Source of the DNA: Cylicocyclus nassatus
Lineage: Eukaryota > Nematoda > Chromadorea > Rhabditida > Strongylidae
Direction of reading: 5' to 3'
Length of the DNA: 64,000 nt
NCBI GenBank assembly: GCA_958299035.1
Contig: CATQJL010000112.1
Span: forward strand, 62,231,823 to 62,295,822
The notes under the pieces were generated by a model that was not told where the DNA came from, ran no database searches, and saw nothing but the letters and a program-made list of their open reading frames with translations. A program made the position numbers and the translations under genes. Positions within the stretch are counted from its first letter, which is position 1, and each line of letters opens with the position of its first letter. Shown here piece after piece: positions 12,200 through 22,018 of the stretch.

Positions 12200-12750
12200 A
12201 TGGGCTTTTCCATAGCTTGTTTTCGCAGTTTTACAGAAGTAAGACCGGCTGCAGCCGTATATGGACTGCTGCTGTGTAAAAAAATTTACTCAAATTTATT
12301 TTCATGCAGGAAACAAAGAGCTAAATCTGGGTGTAAAATGCACGTTTGGTACCCGTACCCCATCAGATCTTTGAATTCCCGTCTGCAAAGCCATAGCTAG
12401 TCAAATGACCAGCTATGGCTCTGGCTTCCGGCCTAATTTCCACAATGCATGCAATGGCTTTTTGCGGATGTTCGTCCACGGCTCTCGTTGGGTCACTTTT
12501 TGGCAAGTCTGTGGTCCGTATTTGAAAGAGGGGTCTTTTTTCTCGCAGATAGACCAGAAAGAGAATTTGTGGGATCAAGAATGAGCGAGTTAGAAGGCGA
12601 AATCCTGCTTGTTTAAATATGGCTCACATGAAGTTTGATGGGCTGCCAAAAATCCATTCTTTGCTCTATTTTATACATGTTTCGATGGTAGTCGTCTTCT
12701 CCACACTCTTTTGTTCCATTGTGATCCTTTCTGACTTCGTTCCTTACTTA

Positions 12751-13105
12751 AAGGCACCGTCCACCCTAAGTTGAGGGTGTTGAGCTTTTGGCAGCATATA
12801 ACAGTAGGGCCCCCTATCAATCCAATGCCCAAGTCGCGGTGCAAAATGCCGGGAAGCGAGAAAATCGCTTTGGAATAGCGAAGATGCACGAGGACCCCCA
12901 TCCATGCCCGCCCCTCCCCATCCATGCCCGCCCATTTATGCGCGCTCATCCAATCACCGTCCTGAAAAGCAGGTCTGTGGGTTCTCCGGAAAGGGAATTT
13001 TCGGGATTTTCGCGGATTGTCGACTTTATATTTGGAACCAGGGACATGAGTAGGCCCCGAAACGACAAAAACATGGAAGTCGAGATTCTGGGTGGACGGT
13101 GCCTT
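12751..13105. mobile_element. AAGGCAC-type inverted-repeat element
   Basis: Ends AAGGCACCGTCCACCC and GGGTGGACGGTGCCTT, with TA on each side (12749-12750, 13106-13107). A diverged copy is at 25575-25897. The frames inside are on palindromic sequence and are not genes. Confidence 0.8.
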
Positions 13106-13481
13106 TAAAAGTGATCTAGCTCAAATTTTAATTAACCAGCCGCTGTAACCCGAAAATCGCAATTTTTCGAAATTAACGAGTATCAGAAGCTGTTTGAATT
13201 TTGGCATGATGAGGCAACAATCCACACCGAAAAGAAAAAATCGCAGTTGTCAAAACCCATCTTTCAAACACGGAAAAAATGATATTCAGCTTTCTAACTC
13301 GCTCAATCATAGTCCCACAATTGATCTTGTCTGTATAACCGAAAAAAGAAAGTCTGCTTTTCAAAACCCAGCCCGATTGAGGTTTTTGAATATGAAATGA
13401 ATTAACCAAAGGCATCGTATTTTTAGGAGCTGAATTTGACTGAAATCTTAAAACGGAAGAGATCGGCTTGCGCACATAAAC

Positions 13482-13938
13482 ATGATCATTTTCTGCATTT
13501 TCATCATGTTTTTGATTTTCTTAGGCACTCTTGCCTTACACATAATTTTTTGGACTTGTGAACCGGCAGAGGAACTCAAAAGTATGCATGTAGGCAAACT
13601 GGCAAAAAAGGAAAAAATGACCATTCAAGGATCTCCCGGAAAGCATTGTGGATTTCCTAATAAGTAGGTTGTTCCGTCATTTTGTACATCAATTCGAATA
13701 ATTTATTCAGGGTTTGTATTGGGCGCTTTTGGCCTACCGGGCAAAGGACTTCTACAATTTGCACAAGAATGCGACAAAGGCGTTAAAGGTAAAACTTTCG
13801 TCTCAAAAAGTTTGCGCATCTGATACTGATGTTTTCCAGAAGAACCGGCCCAGGACATCTAACGTAAGCATTGACTTGAACATCATCGAAAAAACGGACG
13901 CCGACATTGCAGTAACTGATGCGAACGACACACATTAG
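13482..13938 (+). CDS. Possible small multi-exon gene inside the CTCAGACA element
   Basis: An ATG at 13482 opens a 61-codon frame beginning with a hydrophobic stretch (MIIFCIFIMFLIFLGTLALH), which reads as a signal anchor or signal peptide. A nematode-style donor (GTAGGT, 13665) and acceptor (TTATTCAG, ending 13711) follow. Downstream frame 13712-13938 contains a second short intron (GTAAAA..TTTTCCAG) and a polar C-terminus ending at a stop at 13936-13938. The donor phase and the best downstream frame do not agree with the simplest splice, so either a different donor is used (for example GTAGGC at 13587) or the gene is decayed. Function unknown. It could be cargo of the transposon or a chance frame. 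Confidence 0.25.
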
Positions 13939-14656
13939 TCCAATTCCAGTTGTTTTTGTCAAGTGTTCTCTCGATGTAGTTTGATTTTGCGCTGATGTAG
14001 ATTTTTCTGTACCATGAAGTTTATATTATGGCTTGATTTGTTAGGGACAGTGAAAGATGACAGCGCGGTAGACGTGAAACACATGTTAATATATATATAC
14101 CACTATATATGTACCCATCAGGTGAACCGCTGCAAGGATCGGGGCATTATGGTGTCTCCCGCAGGTCACCCCGCTGCAAACACAGGTGACCTGATTTTGC
14201 CCCGACACCGATTTCGTGTGACGCGCCGTTGGTCAATGAGATCACACCATTTTAACCTGCGGGTGACAACCGCGAATGTCTGAGTGTAGGCTCCACTCCA
14301 GTCATTCGTTTCACGACCATGCGCCCTCCCATATCGACTCAATACTGCTCGTCCCATGGAATGCCTAAAATTGGATTTTTCAGCTACGATATCTCAACTT
14401 TAATCTAACTAACTCATCTTAGCACCTGCTTCGTCCCAGTGAGGGGGGTCCGGTCCCGATTTTTGCTTCCTTTCCCGCGTTCTCATTCCCTACACTCTGT
14501 AAATAAATTCTTTTACCTCTAATTGTACTCCACTTCAAGCACACTGTCATCTCACCTCCTCAAAAAATTTTCTTCCTCCGTCCAAAGTGAAGGGGGGGGG
14601 GGGGACCCAGGCTCCAAAGTGAAGGGGGAGTGAGATTTTTCTCAACCCTTCGCACC

Positions 14657-14801
14657 TATGAGTATACTTGCTGTTTGCACCCTTTAGCCATTCTTGGAAT
14701 TTAGAATGGAATCCTGTAGAAATGTTGTCTTCCATGATCTTCTCTATAAAGAGCATGTGTCTGTTTCTAAGAAAATCTGATGCCGCAGGTAATCGAAAAC
14801 T
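14657..14801 (-). CDS. Exon-like segment on the minus strand, cut by the large foldback
   Basis: On the minus strand an acceptor-like CCTTTTCAG (plus strand 14802-14810) is followed by an open, protein-like frame rich in charged and aromatic residues, including MLFIEKIMEDN and FHSKFQEWLKG. It runs into the TA at 14657. If the 6-kb foldback is skipped, the same frame continues in the sequence left of 8633 for a few codons to a TAA at about 8608-8610. I do not recognise the product. It may be the last exon of a disrupted gene, or a fortuitous frame of about 55 codons. Confidence 0.3.
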
Positions 14802-14848
14802 GAAAAGGTTGATATGAGTTTATATGTTCCGCATTTTTGCTTGTCAGG

Positions 14849-15005
14849 TTCTTTGTTCACTGCTGCCGACCATTGAAATATGTCCGGAACGAAGATCGCG
14901 GTTCAGGGAAAACGGTTATGTGTATCCATCAGAGAATAAGGGGTGTGAGGTTGAGCTTTACGAGGAAGGGAAATTCCAGACTTGGGCGAAATTAATCGTC
15001 ATGTA
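14849..15005 (+). CDS. Exon-like segment on the plus strand next to a CTCAGACA element
   Basis: A good acceptor (TTTTTGCTTGTCAG, ending 14848) precedes an open frame with a cysteine-containing, mixed-charge composition (ICPERRSRF, YPSENKGCEVELYEEG, FQTWAKL). It reaches the TA at 15004-15005, where the inverted-repeat element at 15006-16260 begins. Skipping that element gives two more codons and a TGA. No homologue is recognised. It is most likely the terminal exon of an unidentified or dead gene. Confidence 0.3.
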
Positions 15006-16260
15006 CTCAGACAGTCGAAGGAATACCTCCGGCGGGCATATGGCGCGAGCAGGGCCCGGCACCGATGGTTTGGGGTCAAACTGGACTTCGTTTTTGGAGT
15101 TAGAAGCAACGGGGACATCGTTTTTATGAGGTCCTGGAGGAAGCGCCAGAAAAAAAACACGACGAACATGTCAGGTTTCACGAGTTGAACATGCTCTTTC
15201 GTAAGCGCGCGAATTTCAAATGCAAGAGTCAAACGAACAAATGGCTTGTTTACAGCGCACAAACAATCACATGGCTCCGAATTTGGGCTATGTGTATACA
15301 ATATTACTCCAAACTACGTTATGTAAAAAGTTTCAAAAACTTATGTGTCCTAATATCGGTTCCCGAATTTGTTGGTTTCTAGACCAACACCAAACCAACT
15401 GGGTTGGTTCGGAGCATAAATATCGGAATGTTTACATAAGTTTTGGACCTTTTTGATTTGGACGATTAGAACGGTCAAAAATCTATCATGTAGTGAAGAG
15501 AGCGGATTAAACCGTTGCCTCTCCCCTTTTTTGAGACAAAAGTAGGTGTAATTCTACGCGTTGATAGATATCGCGCTCCAATCACTTGCGGTGTCCTTTG
15601 AACTATGTGGCGAAAAATGCATCGCCGGATTGTTGAGGCCACAGATTTGGTTGGCCTAGGAGGTTTTCGACATTCCCAGCATCAAAATGGTACTATACCC
15701 AATGGCAGAGCCTTTAATCGACTCGAAATGTTTTCTTTTTGCTTTTTTGTTATATTACAAGCCTCAAAATGCGCTTTTTTCGCTTTTTTGTTGTTATTTA
15801 GGTTGAATAAGGGTTTCCCTACTGATTTTCATGTCGAAAGGGACTTCGTAAATTTTCGCGATGTCATGGGGGACTTCGTTTCCTAAAAACCTCCAAACCA
15901 ACGCGTGCCGGGCCCTGGGCGCGAGTCTGCCACTTCCTCCGGAGCCCTGCCATTTCGCGCATTTTTGTGCTCCGGAGCTCTCCCAAAAGTGGCGCACCTC
16001 CGGAGCAGAAATTTGCGCGTCGCGGAGAGGGATCCCATTCATTCACCGTGACGTCACGGTGACGTCACAAACAGGATGAATGCGACCCCTCTCCGCGACG
16101 CGCAAATCTCTGCTCCGGAGGTGCGCACTTTTGAGAGAGCTCCGGAGCACAAAAATGCGCGAAATGGCAGGGCTCCGGAGCGCGAAGTGGCAATCCTCCG
16201 CTGGGGAAAGCCCGCGATCGTGCCACTTCTGCTCCGGAGGTATCCCATCGACTGTCTGAG
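15006..16260. mobile_element. Foldback element with CTCAGACA ends, carrying hAT copy 2
   Basis: Ends CTCAGACAGTCGA and TCGACTGTCTGAG, flanked by TA (15004-15005, 16261-16262). The arms contain repeated CTCCGGAG boxes (15900-16240), are nearly palindromic and meet at TGACGTCACGGTGACGTCA near 16050-16070. The left arm is interrupted by the hAT element at 15050-15917. Without that insertion the element is about 380 bp. Confidence 0.8.
15050..15917. mobile_element. hAT-type non-autonomous element, copy 2
   Basis: Ends CAGGGCCCGGCAC and GTGCCGGGCCCTG, with the perfect 8-bp direct duplication GGCGCGAG at 15042-15049 and 15918-15925. At 868 bp it is closely similar along its length to copy 1. No transposase frame. 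Confidence 0.92.
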
Positions 16261-16285
16261 TACAGTTGAGCAGATTTTCCACTTA

Positions 16286-16626
16286 AAGGCAGCGGCTCGG
16301 CAGAATTTCGTTTCCAGATTTTTACCTTTCGGGGCCTCCTCGTCATGAGAAGCCCATATCTGGACTTTTCAGCGCATGAAAATGGCGAAAATGAGCTTTT
16401 TTAAGCTTTCTAGATCCGAATTCAGTGAAGATGCGCCGGAAAACGCGCCCCGCCTTTCCCGTTCCACGCCCCGCCCACTTCTCCACCGAATGCGGACCTA
16501 GGAAGCTTCTGAAAAGTTCATTTTCGCCATTTTCATGTGCTGAAAAGCTCAGATATGGGTTTCTCATGGAGAAAGCCCCGAAAAGGTGAAAATCTGGAAA
16601 ATTAAATTCTGCCGTGATAATGCCTT
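16286..16626. mobile_element. AAGGCAG-family inverted-repeat element
   Basis: Left end TAAAGGCAGCGGCTCGGCAG. The right end is a diverged inverse (CTGCCGTGATAATGCCTT). Between them GAAAATCTGG / CCAGATTTTT and GGGGC boxes pair. About 340 bp, non-coding. Confidence 0.65.
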
Positions 16627-17893
16627 CAATATAGTGCGCTTGTGGTGCCGAGAAAATGCGATGAATTTGCGCGTGAACAAATAGCTGCGTCTGAATTGCC
16701 GGCAATCTGAGCGCACAAAAATTACGTGGTTATTTGTTTACGTGCAAATTTTACCCATTCTCCTCACCGTAAATACACTATATTGAGCGGAGAATCTACT
16801 CGATTTCATGTACTAATAGTTGCCACACAAATAACTGAAAAAAGACCGGATTGCATTTGGCTGGCGGAAGCGAATTGATATTTTCAGGCAATAGTTTGGC
16901 AACAAAGAAGAGGTGAAAGTGAAGCTAAAATTTGGCTGGTAAAGATGCGCTTCACAAAGTGCCAAGGAATTTCAGATTTAGGAGCTTCTGCATTATACTT
17001 GGTGGCTCTCATCACTGCGTTCTAGGAGCTAAAAAGAGTATGCAAAAAATCTCTGCAAGGGTGCGGGTTTACGCTTGAAGGGTGGTAATTTCTGCCAAGC
17101 ACTCGCTCGACAAGTATGGCGAATTAGGATCCAACCGGACTTGGAGCAGTTATTTCCAGCATATTTTAGGCAAGCATTCAAGACCGAGTTAGATTCTATG
17201 ACTTATTAGTGTTGTGTTTTCTGTAGAGTTCTGGAATTCTCTATGATCATAGTTTGTTATGCGGAAAAGTAGATAATTTGGACAAAGGATTCTCCATCGC
17301 TGTTGTTATGATACGTATTGATTTGCAGTTTATATTGGCTAGAATAAGAACTACAAAGAAATGCCCACAACAATCAAAGATAGGCAGAGCTTTCATTGAC
17401 TCTGTCCTACGCTTTGGACAGGACGCATAAGTCAGTCAATTGAAATTTATTTGTTACTCATTGAATAATTAGGAACCTTGAATATACCCTATGAAGATAC
17501 TAATACTCAGTCGTGCGCCATTTCCAAATTTCGATGGCTTCATCTCTTCTTGATGAGTCCCGGGAAGGACAGAACTTAAAACAACACAAGAAAGAGAAAT
17601 ACAGACCTCTAGATGGTTCGCTTTTTCTCCATACACTAGCGTCTTCAGTGTAGGAAACCGCAAAGGCATAGGTCTTGAGCCGAAGACGCATGAAAGAGGC
17701 TTTCGCAATTCGCAAACGTTACGTAGTGTTACTCCTCGGAGGGCGACTTTTCTTAGGCATACCGTCAACTTTTGAAGGTAAGGACCTTTTCTTTTCTGAA
17801 CTCTAATCTTAAAAGCATTATATGTAAAGACCTCTAGCCAGTCTTTCTGTTTAGGAGGTACATTTGCAGGAAGAGTACCATTCCTAGATCTTT
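16627..17893. other. Region upstream of the F-box gene
   Basis: No clear gene. The frames on the minus strand (17469-17768) lack splice signals and protein-like composition. The segment 17540-17600 resembles part of a hammerhead ribozyme core but does not fit (see rejected items). Promoter elements of the F-box gene presumably lie here but cannot be pointed to. Confidence 0.3.
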
Positions 17894-20800
17894 ATGGGTG
17901 GTTCATACAAGAACAGGGATATCAGAGACGAAAAACATGCCAAGAAGCGCAAGAGATCGGGCAAGCAGTCTCCTTTCTTGAAGCTTCCACCCGAGTTGTG
18001 CATTCAAATTTTGGGACATTTGCGGAAGGTTTGTTGTCATGTTGAGATTTTCGGTCGTGTTGCGCTGGCAAATGGTAGACGTCTAGGCATGATTTTTAGG
18101 AGTTAACCACTAAGAACGAAATCTTCGAAAGTGGAATATCTTGAGATTTCAACTTGGTGCCAGAATAGCTTAGGGCTGCCGGCTAATCATCAAAAATCTG
18201 AAAAAAATTGTTACCTAGGTGTAGTTCATACACTATGACAGGGTTTGTTCTCGCAAGGAAAAGCAAAAACAAAGAGTTCGTAAAAATGTCATTCCCAGGG
18301 AGGAAAGTTTTCATTGTAGCAGTTTCTTCAACAAAAAAAGCAGTTCCAAAAACTGTGGTGCTAAAACACTGTAACGTTTTTTGAGCTCAACAGTGCTTGT
18401 TGAAAAAGCCATATTGAGTGGTTTCTCCCATGGAATGGTAATTTTTTATCGATTTTTTTTACCTTTCTATGCAAAATCAAAGCCTGACATAGAAAGTGTG
18501 AACTAGCTACAGTTGAATCATTTCATGTGATCATGTGTGCATTGCATACATCGTCCACCTTTGGCTCCCCATCCGGGATTTGCAATCGCAGAAACGCAAG
18601 AGACCGATTGTTGTGGCCTACATCACTTTCAGGTGATTAGTACAGGGCTCCTAAATTGCAGAGTCGTTTGCACCAGCGGTCGCGCGACCGCGTCGCGCCA
18701 GGGCATTTAGCCGGCGCCGGCGCCATCGATCGAGGCGGCGCCATTGATGTCCGGGCGCGACGCGGTCGCGCGACCGCTGATGCAAACGACTTTGCAATTT
18801 AGGAGCCCTGTACCTAAAAAGGGAAGAAAACATCGAAAACACTTACCTGAGGGTTGTTTCTTCCAAGAACCCAGGATGGGAACGCCACAGGTGGATAGCG
18901 TGTGCAATGACACGCATGACCATGTGAAATGACTCGGCTGTAATTGCCCTCCGCAATTTTGTGGCAACAAACGCAAAATTGCAAAATCCGAAAAGCCTTC
19001 TTCGAAAGCTATTTGGTCGCTACACAGGTCATGGAAAATTACGCACAATCATTTTTCATGGAGCGCGAACCGTCTACTATTCCAAAAGGAAAAATGGCGA
19101 TTATGTTGAAGGTTTGAAAAGTTGTCAAAACTTCGTTTGATTACGCAAAAACATTCGTTTTGACCTATATTTCATACATCTGTCCGAGGAAGTGCTCAGA
19201 TCATCTTCAGATGATATCAAGAAGAAGCTTCTTGGAGATTCGTCTTCTCTGTCGAAGAATGAATAGCTTGATTGATGAGAACAGAGCTATTTTGGAACAA
19301 ATGTACAGGAAAATAGTTGTTGCACAAGTAAGTATGTTTTTCATTCTACGCAAAAACCTCTGGCAGCCCGTTTTGAAAAAAAGGATAACTTCAACATTTG
19401 CGATGCAAAAAACAAATTTTTCAGCACGACTATTTCGCTGAGAGTCCTAAGCGTTTCGTCGTAGCAGACCCAAGCAAACTTCCACTTGCTTTGGACTCAT
19501 GCCACCATGCTGAAATTTGGCTGCTATTATTTTTCAAAGTGAGTAGTTTGGAAGTGGGAGCAAACAATGCCTAAAATTGCAGAAACATACAATTATGGCC
19601 ACTTGTGGAAGCTATACGTTTTCCAGGTGTCACTTGAATCCTATAAGGTCGAGGAGATCATTCAAAGTGTGCGCAAGAATCATATAAAAATACACAAAAT
19701 GGTGTTCTATGGCGTGTATCTTGCCGCTTGTGAGGCACATTTGGTGACCCAATTACTCAAAACCTCTGGGGTGGCCTGCTTGCTCATGGCTGAGTGTAAA
19801 CTCTCTCGCAGTCTGGAAGAGATTTTTCAGCAACACGGACATTCCAGGGTAAGGTTTCTCTAAAGGCACTCGCTCGAAATGAGGGTGATGAGATTTTGAT
19901 TTATAGATAGCGGAGGTCCCAAAAAAGATTCGATTGCTCAAATTAACTTCGACTACTCATCACCCTCATTTCTGGTGGACAGTGCCTTCAGCTACAATTC
20001 GTTAAATCAATTAAATTCACGACAATACGACTCACCGGTGGGTCGTACTTGTACTGCCATCTCGGACAATGCGACCCACCGATGGGTCGTAAGGTTCCTG
20101 TCAGCTCTGCCAATTTACGATGTAATGCTGTGCGGTTCTGGCACATGGTCGGGGGACACCTAGGCGAAACTCCAGTCAGAGTGGTCCGGGCTCGGGATAC
20201 TGCAATGTAATGTTACGGTAGGTATACCGCAGATAGATATACGGCACAGACTTTAGCTCCATCTTCGCAGAATGAGATGTTTCTGGGAGATCAAGTGTAC
20301 ATGCACGAGTAATACGATGCGGGCAGAGGCTGACGATAGCCATCAAAAAATGTCGATTTTCGATTTCATTGATTTCTTGCATCGTTTATCCCAGAAAGCT
20401 CGAACCTTACATATGTATATAGGTTTTGTAGCATGTTGATTACGAAGATGATAGTCTCATGTTCTGATACACTCTCTTACATCAGTTTCTCAATTTTCAT
20501 GAAAATTCTACCATGCTGCTGCCGTAGTCCCACTGGGACAGTAGTGAACAAAGTGAACTATAGTAGTGATCAGCATGATCGTGAAATAACCTCCAAACAC
20601 AATTTTTCATGAAAATCTACGATGCTTTTTTTGTACAGAATGACTACGTTACCCTATAATGTCAAAATGAATCAAATCATTTTTTGATAATTAGGCCTTC
20701 GATTACCCCTCTGGGAAAATTCTCGGAGACATGTTTTGTAAAAAAAACTTTGTCCTAGACTTTTTCCAAAAAGCCATTTTGGACAATACGACCCGTGGGT

Positions 20801-21695
20801 GGGTCGCTAGTTTGACAAAGCGAAAAAGGCTTTGGTCCGAAACGGCAGTAGTCGAAAAATTGGCCTTATCGTGAATGTGTTAGAGATACCGGTAAAATGA
20901 AGTGTGTAGGTTGGCACTGTTGAGCAAAAAAATTTTTAGCATTTTGTACATAATACTTTCTGTCTGAAAGGTTCTTTGCTTGCAGCCGATATCCATTGTT
21001 GGGAACAGTCATGAATGCAGATTGGAGGGTGGATACGGGATCGTCGCAGATGATTCCTGGATCTTCAACTTTTTAGTGGTAAGCATATGAGTTATTGTGA
21101 CATTTGCATAAGGCCTTGAGCATACCTCACGCGATTTCACTCGCCACGCGATCTGGCAATCTGCCAGATGTCTTCAAGTTCAGTGCCGGCAGACCATAAA
21201 TGGGGAGCGTGTATAACTTCGTAGTTTAGCGTAGTCCTGTCTTCCGTTCATTCGGAAACCCTTTGCAATGAGTTATGAATCATTACGGTTCTGCCAAATC
21301 GCGTTGCGACTAAAATCGCTTGCGGTATGGCCAGGGTCTAAGGAACAAGGAAGGCAGGATAGGTTGCGATTGACTCTGACCCGAATGTCCACCTTTAAGG
21401 AATTATAGTTGTTTTTTCAATGAATCCAAGAGAGACTGGATGCACTCCGTATCGCTACACTGTGCACCGAAAAAATCTGGGGGCTTGTGATTCTGTGGGT
21501 TGTGCATGGTCATAGCAGTTCCGTAAATACACCCATGATTTTGGTGATCTAAAATCTCCATTGGGCCGGTATTAAATACCAATTATTTCGCTCTTCTGTC
21601 CGCAGATTAATGTGCTGGATCTCATCGATTCTTTCAGATTCAATCCATGTCCAGATCTACTCCCCTGTGGGTGCGATTTAGGCAGCATAGTATAG
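17894..21695 (+). CDS. F-box protein gene, six exons, 256 codons
   Basis: Exons: 17894-18028, 19211-19327, 19425-19538, 19627-19848, 20986-21078 and 21606-21695. All join in phase 0 with GT..AG introns. The N-terminus is basic (KHAKKRKRSGK). Residues about 28-66 read as an F-box split by the first intron: LPPELCIQILGHL in exon 1 and RLLCRRMNSLI in exon 2. F-box proteins bind Skp1 and present substrates to SCF ubiquitin ligases; the rest of the protein would be the substrate-binding part, which I do not recognise. Exon 6 ends with a Cys/Pro-rich tail (FNPCPDLLPCGCD). The paralogue at 52476-53501 supports exons 1-4, including the intron positions. Exons 5 and 6 rest on splice signals and composition only. 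Intron 1 carries a 168-bp inverted-repeat element and intron 4 a 126-bp one. The ATG chosen is the first in frame; an upstream exon cannot be excluded. Confidence 0.7.
18643..18810. mobile_element. CAGGGCTCC inverted-repeat element in F-box intron 1
   Basis: Ends CAGGGCTCCTAAATTGCA and TGCAATTTAGGAGCCCTG, flanked by TA (18641-18642, 18811-18812). The arms continue through GGTCGCGCGACC. 168 bp, nearly a full hairpin. Confidence 0.85.
19863..19988. mobile_element. Small AAGGCAC-type inverted-repeat element in F-box intron 4
   Basis: AAGGCACTCGCTC at the left and a diverged GGACAGTGCCTT at the right enclose a pair GAGGGTGATGAG / CATCACCCTC. Only 126 bp. It starts 15 bases after the exon 4 donor. 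Confidence 0.65.
20024..20830. repeat. CGACCCACC hairpin repeats in F-box intron 4
   Basis: Several CACCGGTGGGTCGTA, GCGACCCACCGATGGGTCGT and GACCCGTGGGTGGGTCG units lie at about 20030-20100 and 20790-20815. They form short hairpins and probably mark the two ends of an old element in the intron. Confidence 0.4.
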
Positions 21696-21801
21696 GCTGC
21701 TACCGGGCGAAGAGCAAGAACTAGGGGCGCAAACGGGCCTATCCTTAGAGTATGAACATGTACTTCTAAGAATTTAAGAAAGCTGCGAAAGTTAATAATT
21801 A

Positions 21802-22018
21802 CCTTAATTTCACGCGTATAAGGCGCACTTTTTCGAATTTTCAGGCGAGCCGCTCAGCCGCTTCACTGTATTCCGGAAAGAAATCCTTACATCGCACGAT
21901 TCTCTCAAGCAATATACAACACGTTACACGGTCCATTGGTTGTAAAGTCCTTTGGCTTGTCTGGGCTGGCCGATTTTGGAAAAAAAATCCCCTGCGCCTT
22001 ATACGTGTGAAATTAGGG
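21802..22018. mobile_element. CCTTAATTTCAC inverted-repeat element
   Basis: CCTTAATTTCACGCGTATAA at the left is the near inverse of TTATACGTGTGAAATTAGGG at the right. TA flanks both ends (21800-21801, 22019-22020). It lies just after the F-box stop codon, so frames running through it should not be taken as further exons. Confidence 0.8.

Larger units (their letters stand above)
10926..14284. mobile_element. 3.36-kb element with CTCAGACA ends inserted in the foldback
   Basis: Left end CTCAGACATTGGCCGTTGTC. The right end, read inward, is CTCAGACATTCGCGGTTGTC. Subterminal copies of CACCCGCAGGT lie at both ends. The dinucleotide TG flanks it (10924-10925 and 14285-14286). The uninterrupted counterpart is visible in the opposite foldback arm near 9150-9170, where the flanking sequences are adjacent. 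It contains a Helitron-like insertion, one AAGGCAC-type element and a possible small gene. No transposase is seen. Terminal motif and 2-bp duplication match the element at 48596-52359. Confidence 0.7.
8633..14656. mobile_element. Large foldback element with G-tract ends, interrupted by later insertions
   Basis: Ends GGTGCGAAGG and CCTTCGCACC are inverted, with TA on both outer sides (8631-8632, 14657-14658). Inside each end lie units of CCAAAGTGAAGGGGG followed by long G runs. The rest folds back: 9180-10060 is the inverse of 10105-10922, with the centre near 10080. The outer arm (8985-9180, including CGGGACCGGACCCCCCTCACTGG) is the inverse of 14286-14460. The right arm is interrupted by the 3.36-kb element at 10926-14284. 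The pairs of short frames in the arms are mirror images, not genes. A related element lies at 54714-57152. Confidence 0.75.

Noticed and set aside
17540..17600. Hammerhead ribozyme-like core (TTGATGAGTCCCGGGAAGGAC followed by AGAAC)
   Set aside because: The conserved CTGATGA is TTGATGA, there is an extra A before GAA, the expected GAAA is GAAC, and I could not find matching stems I and III with a cleavage site. It is at best a degenerate relic.
21844..22012. A good-looking extra F-box exon after a TTTTCAG acceptor
   Set aside because: It lies entirely within the inverted-repeat element 21802-22018, and the better terminal exon with a stop is at 21606-21695.
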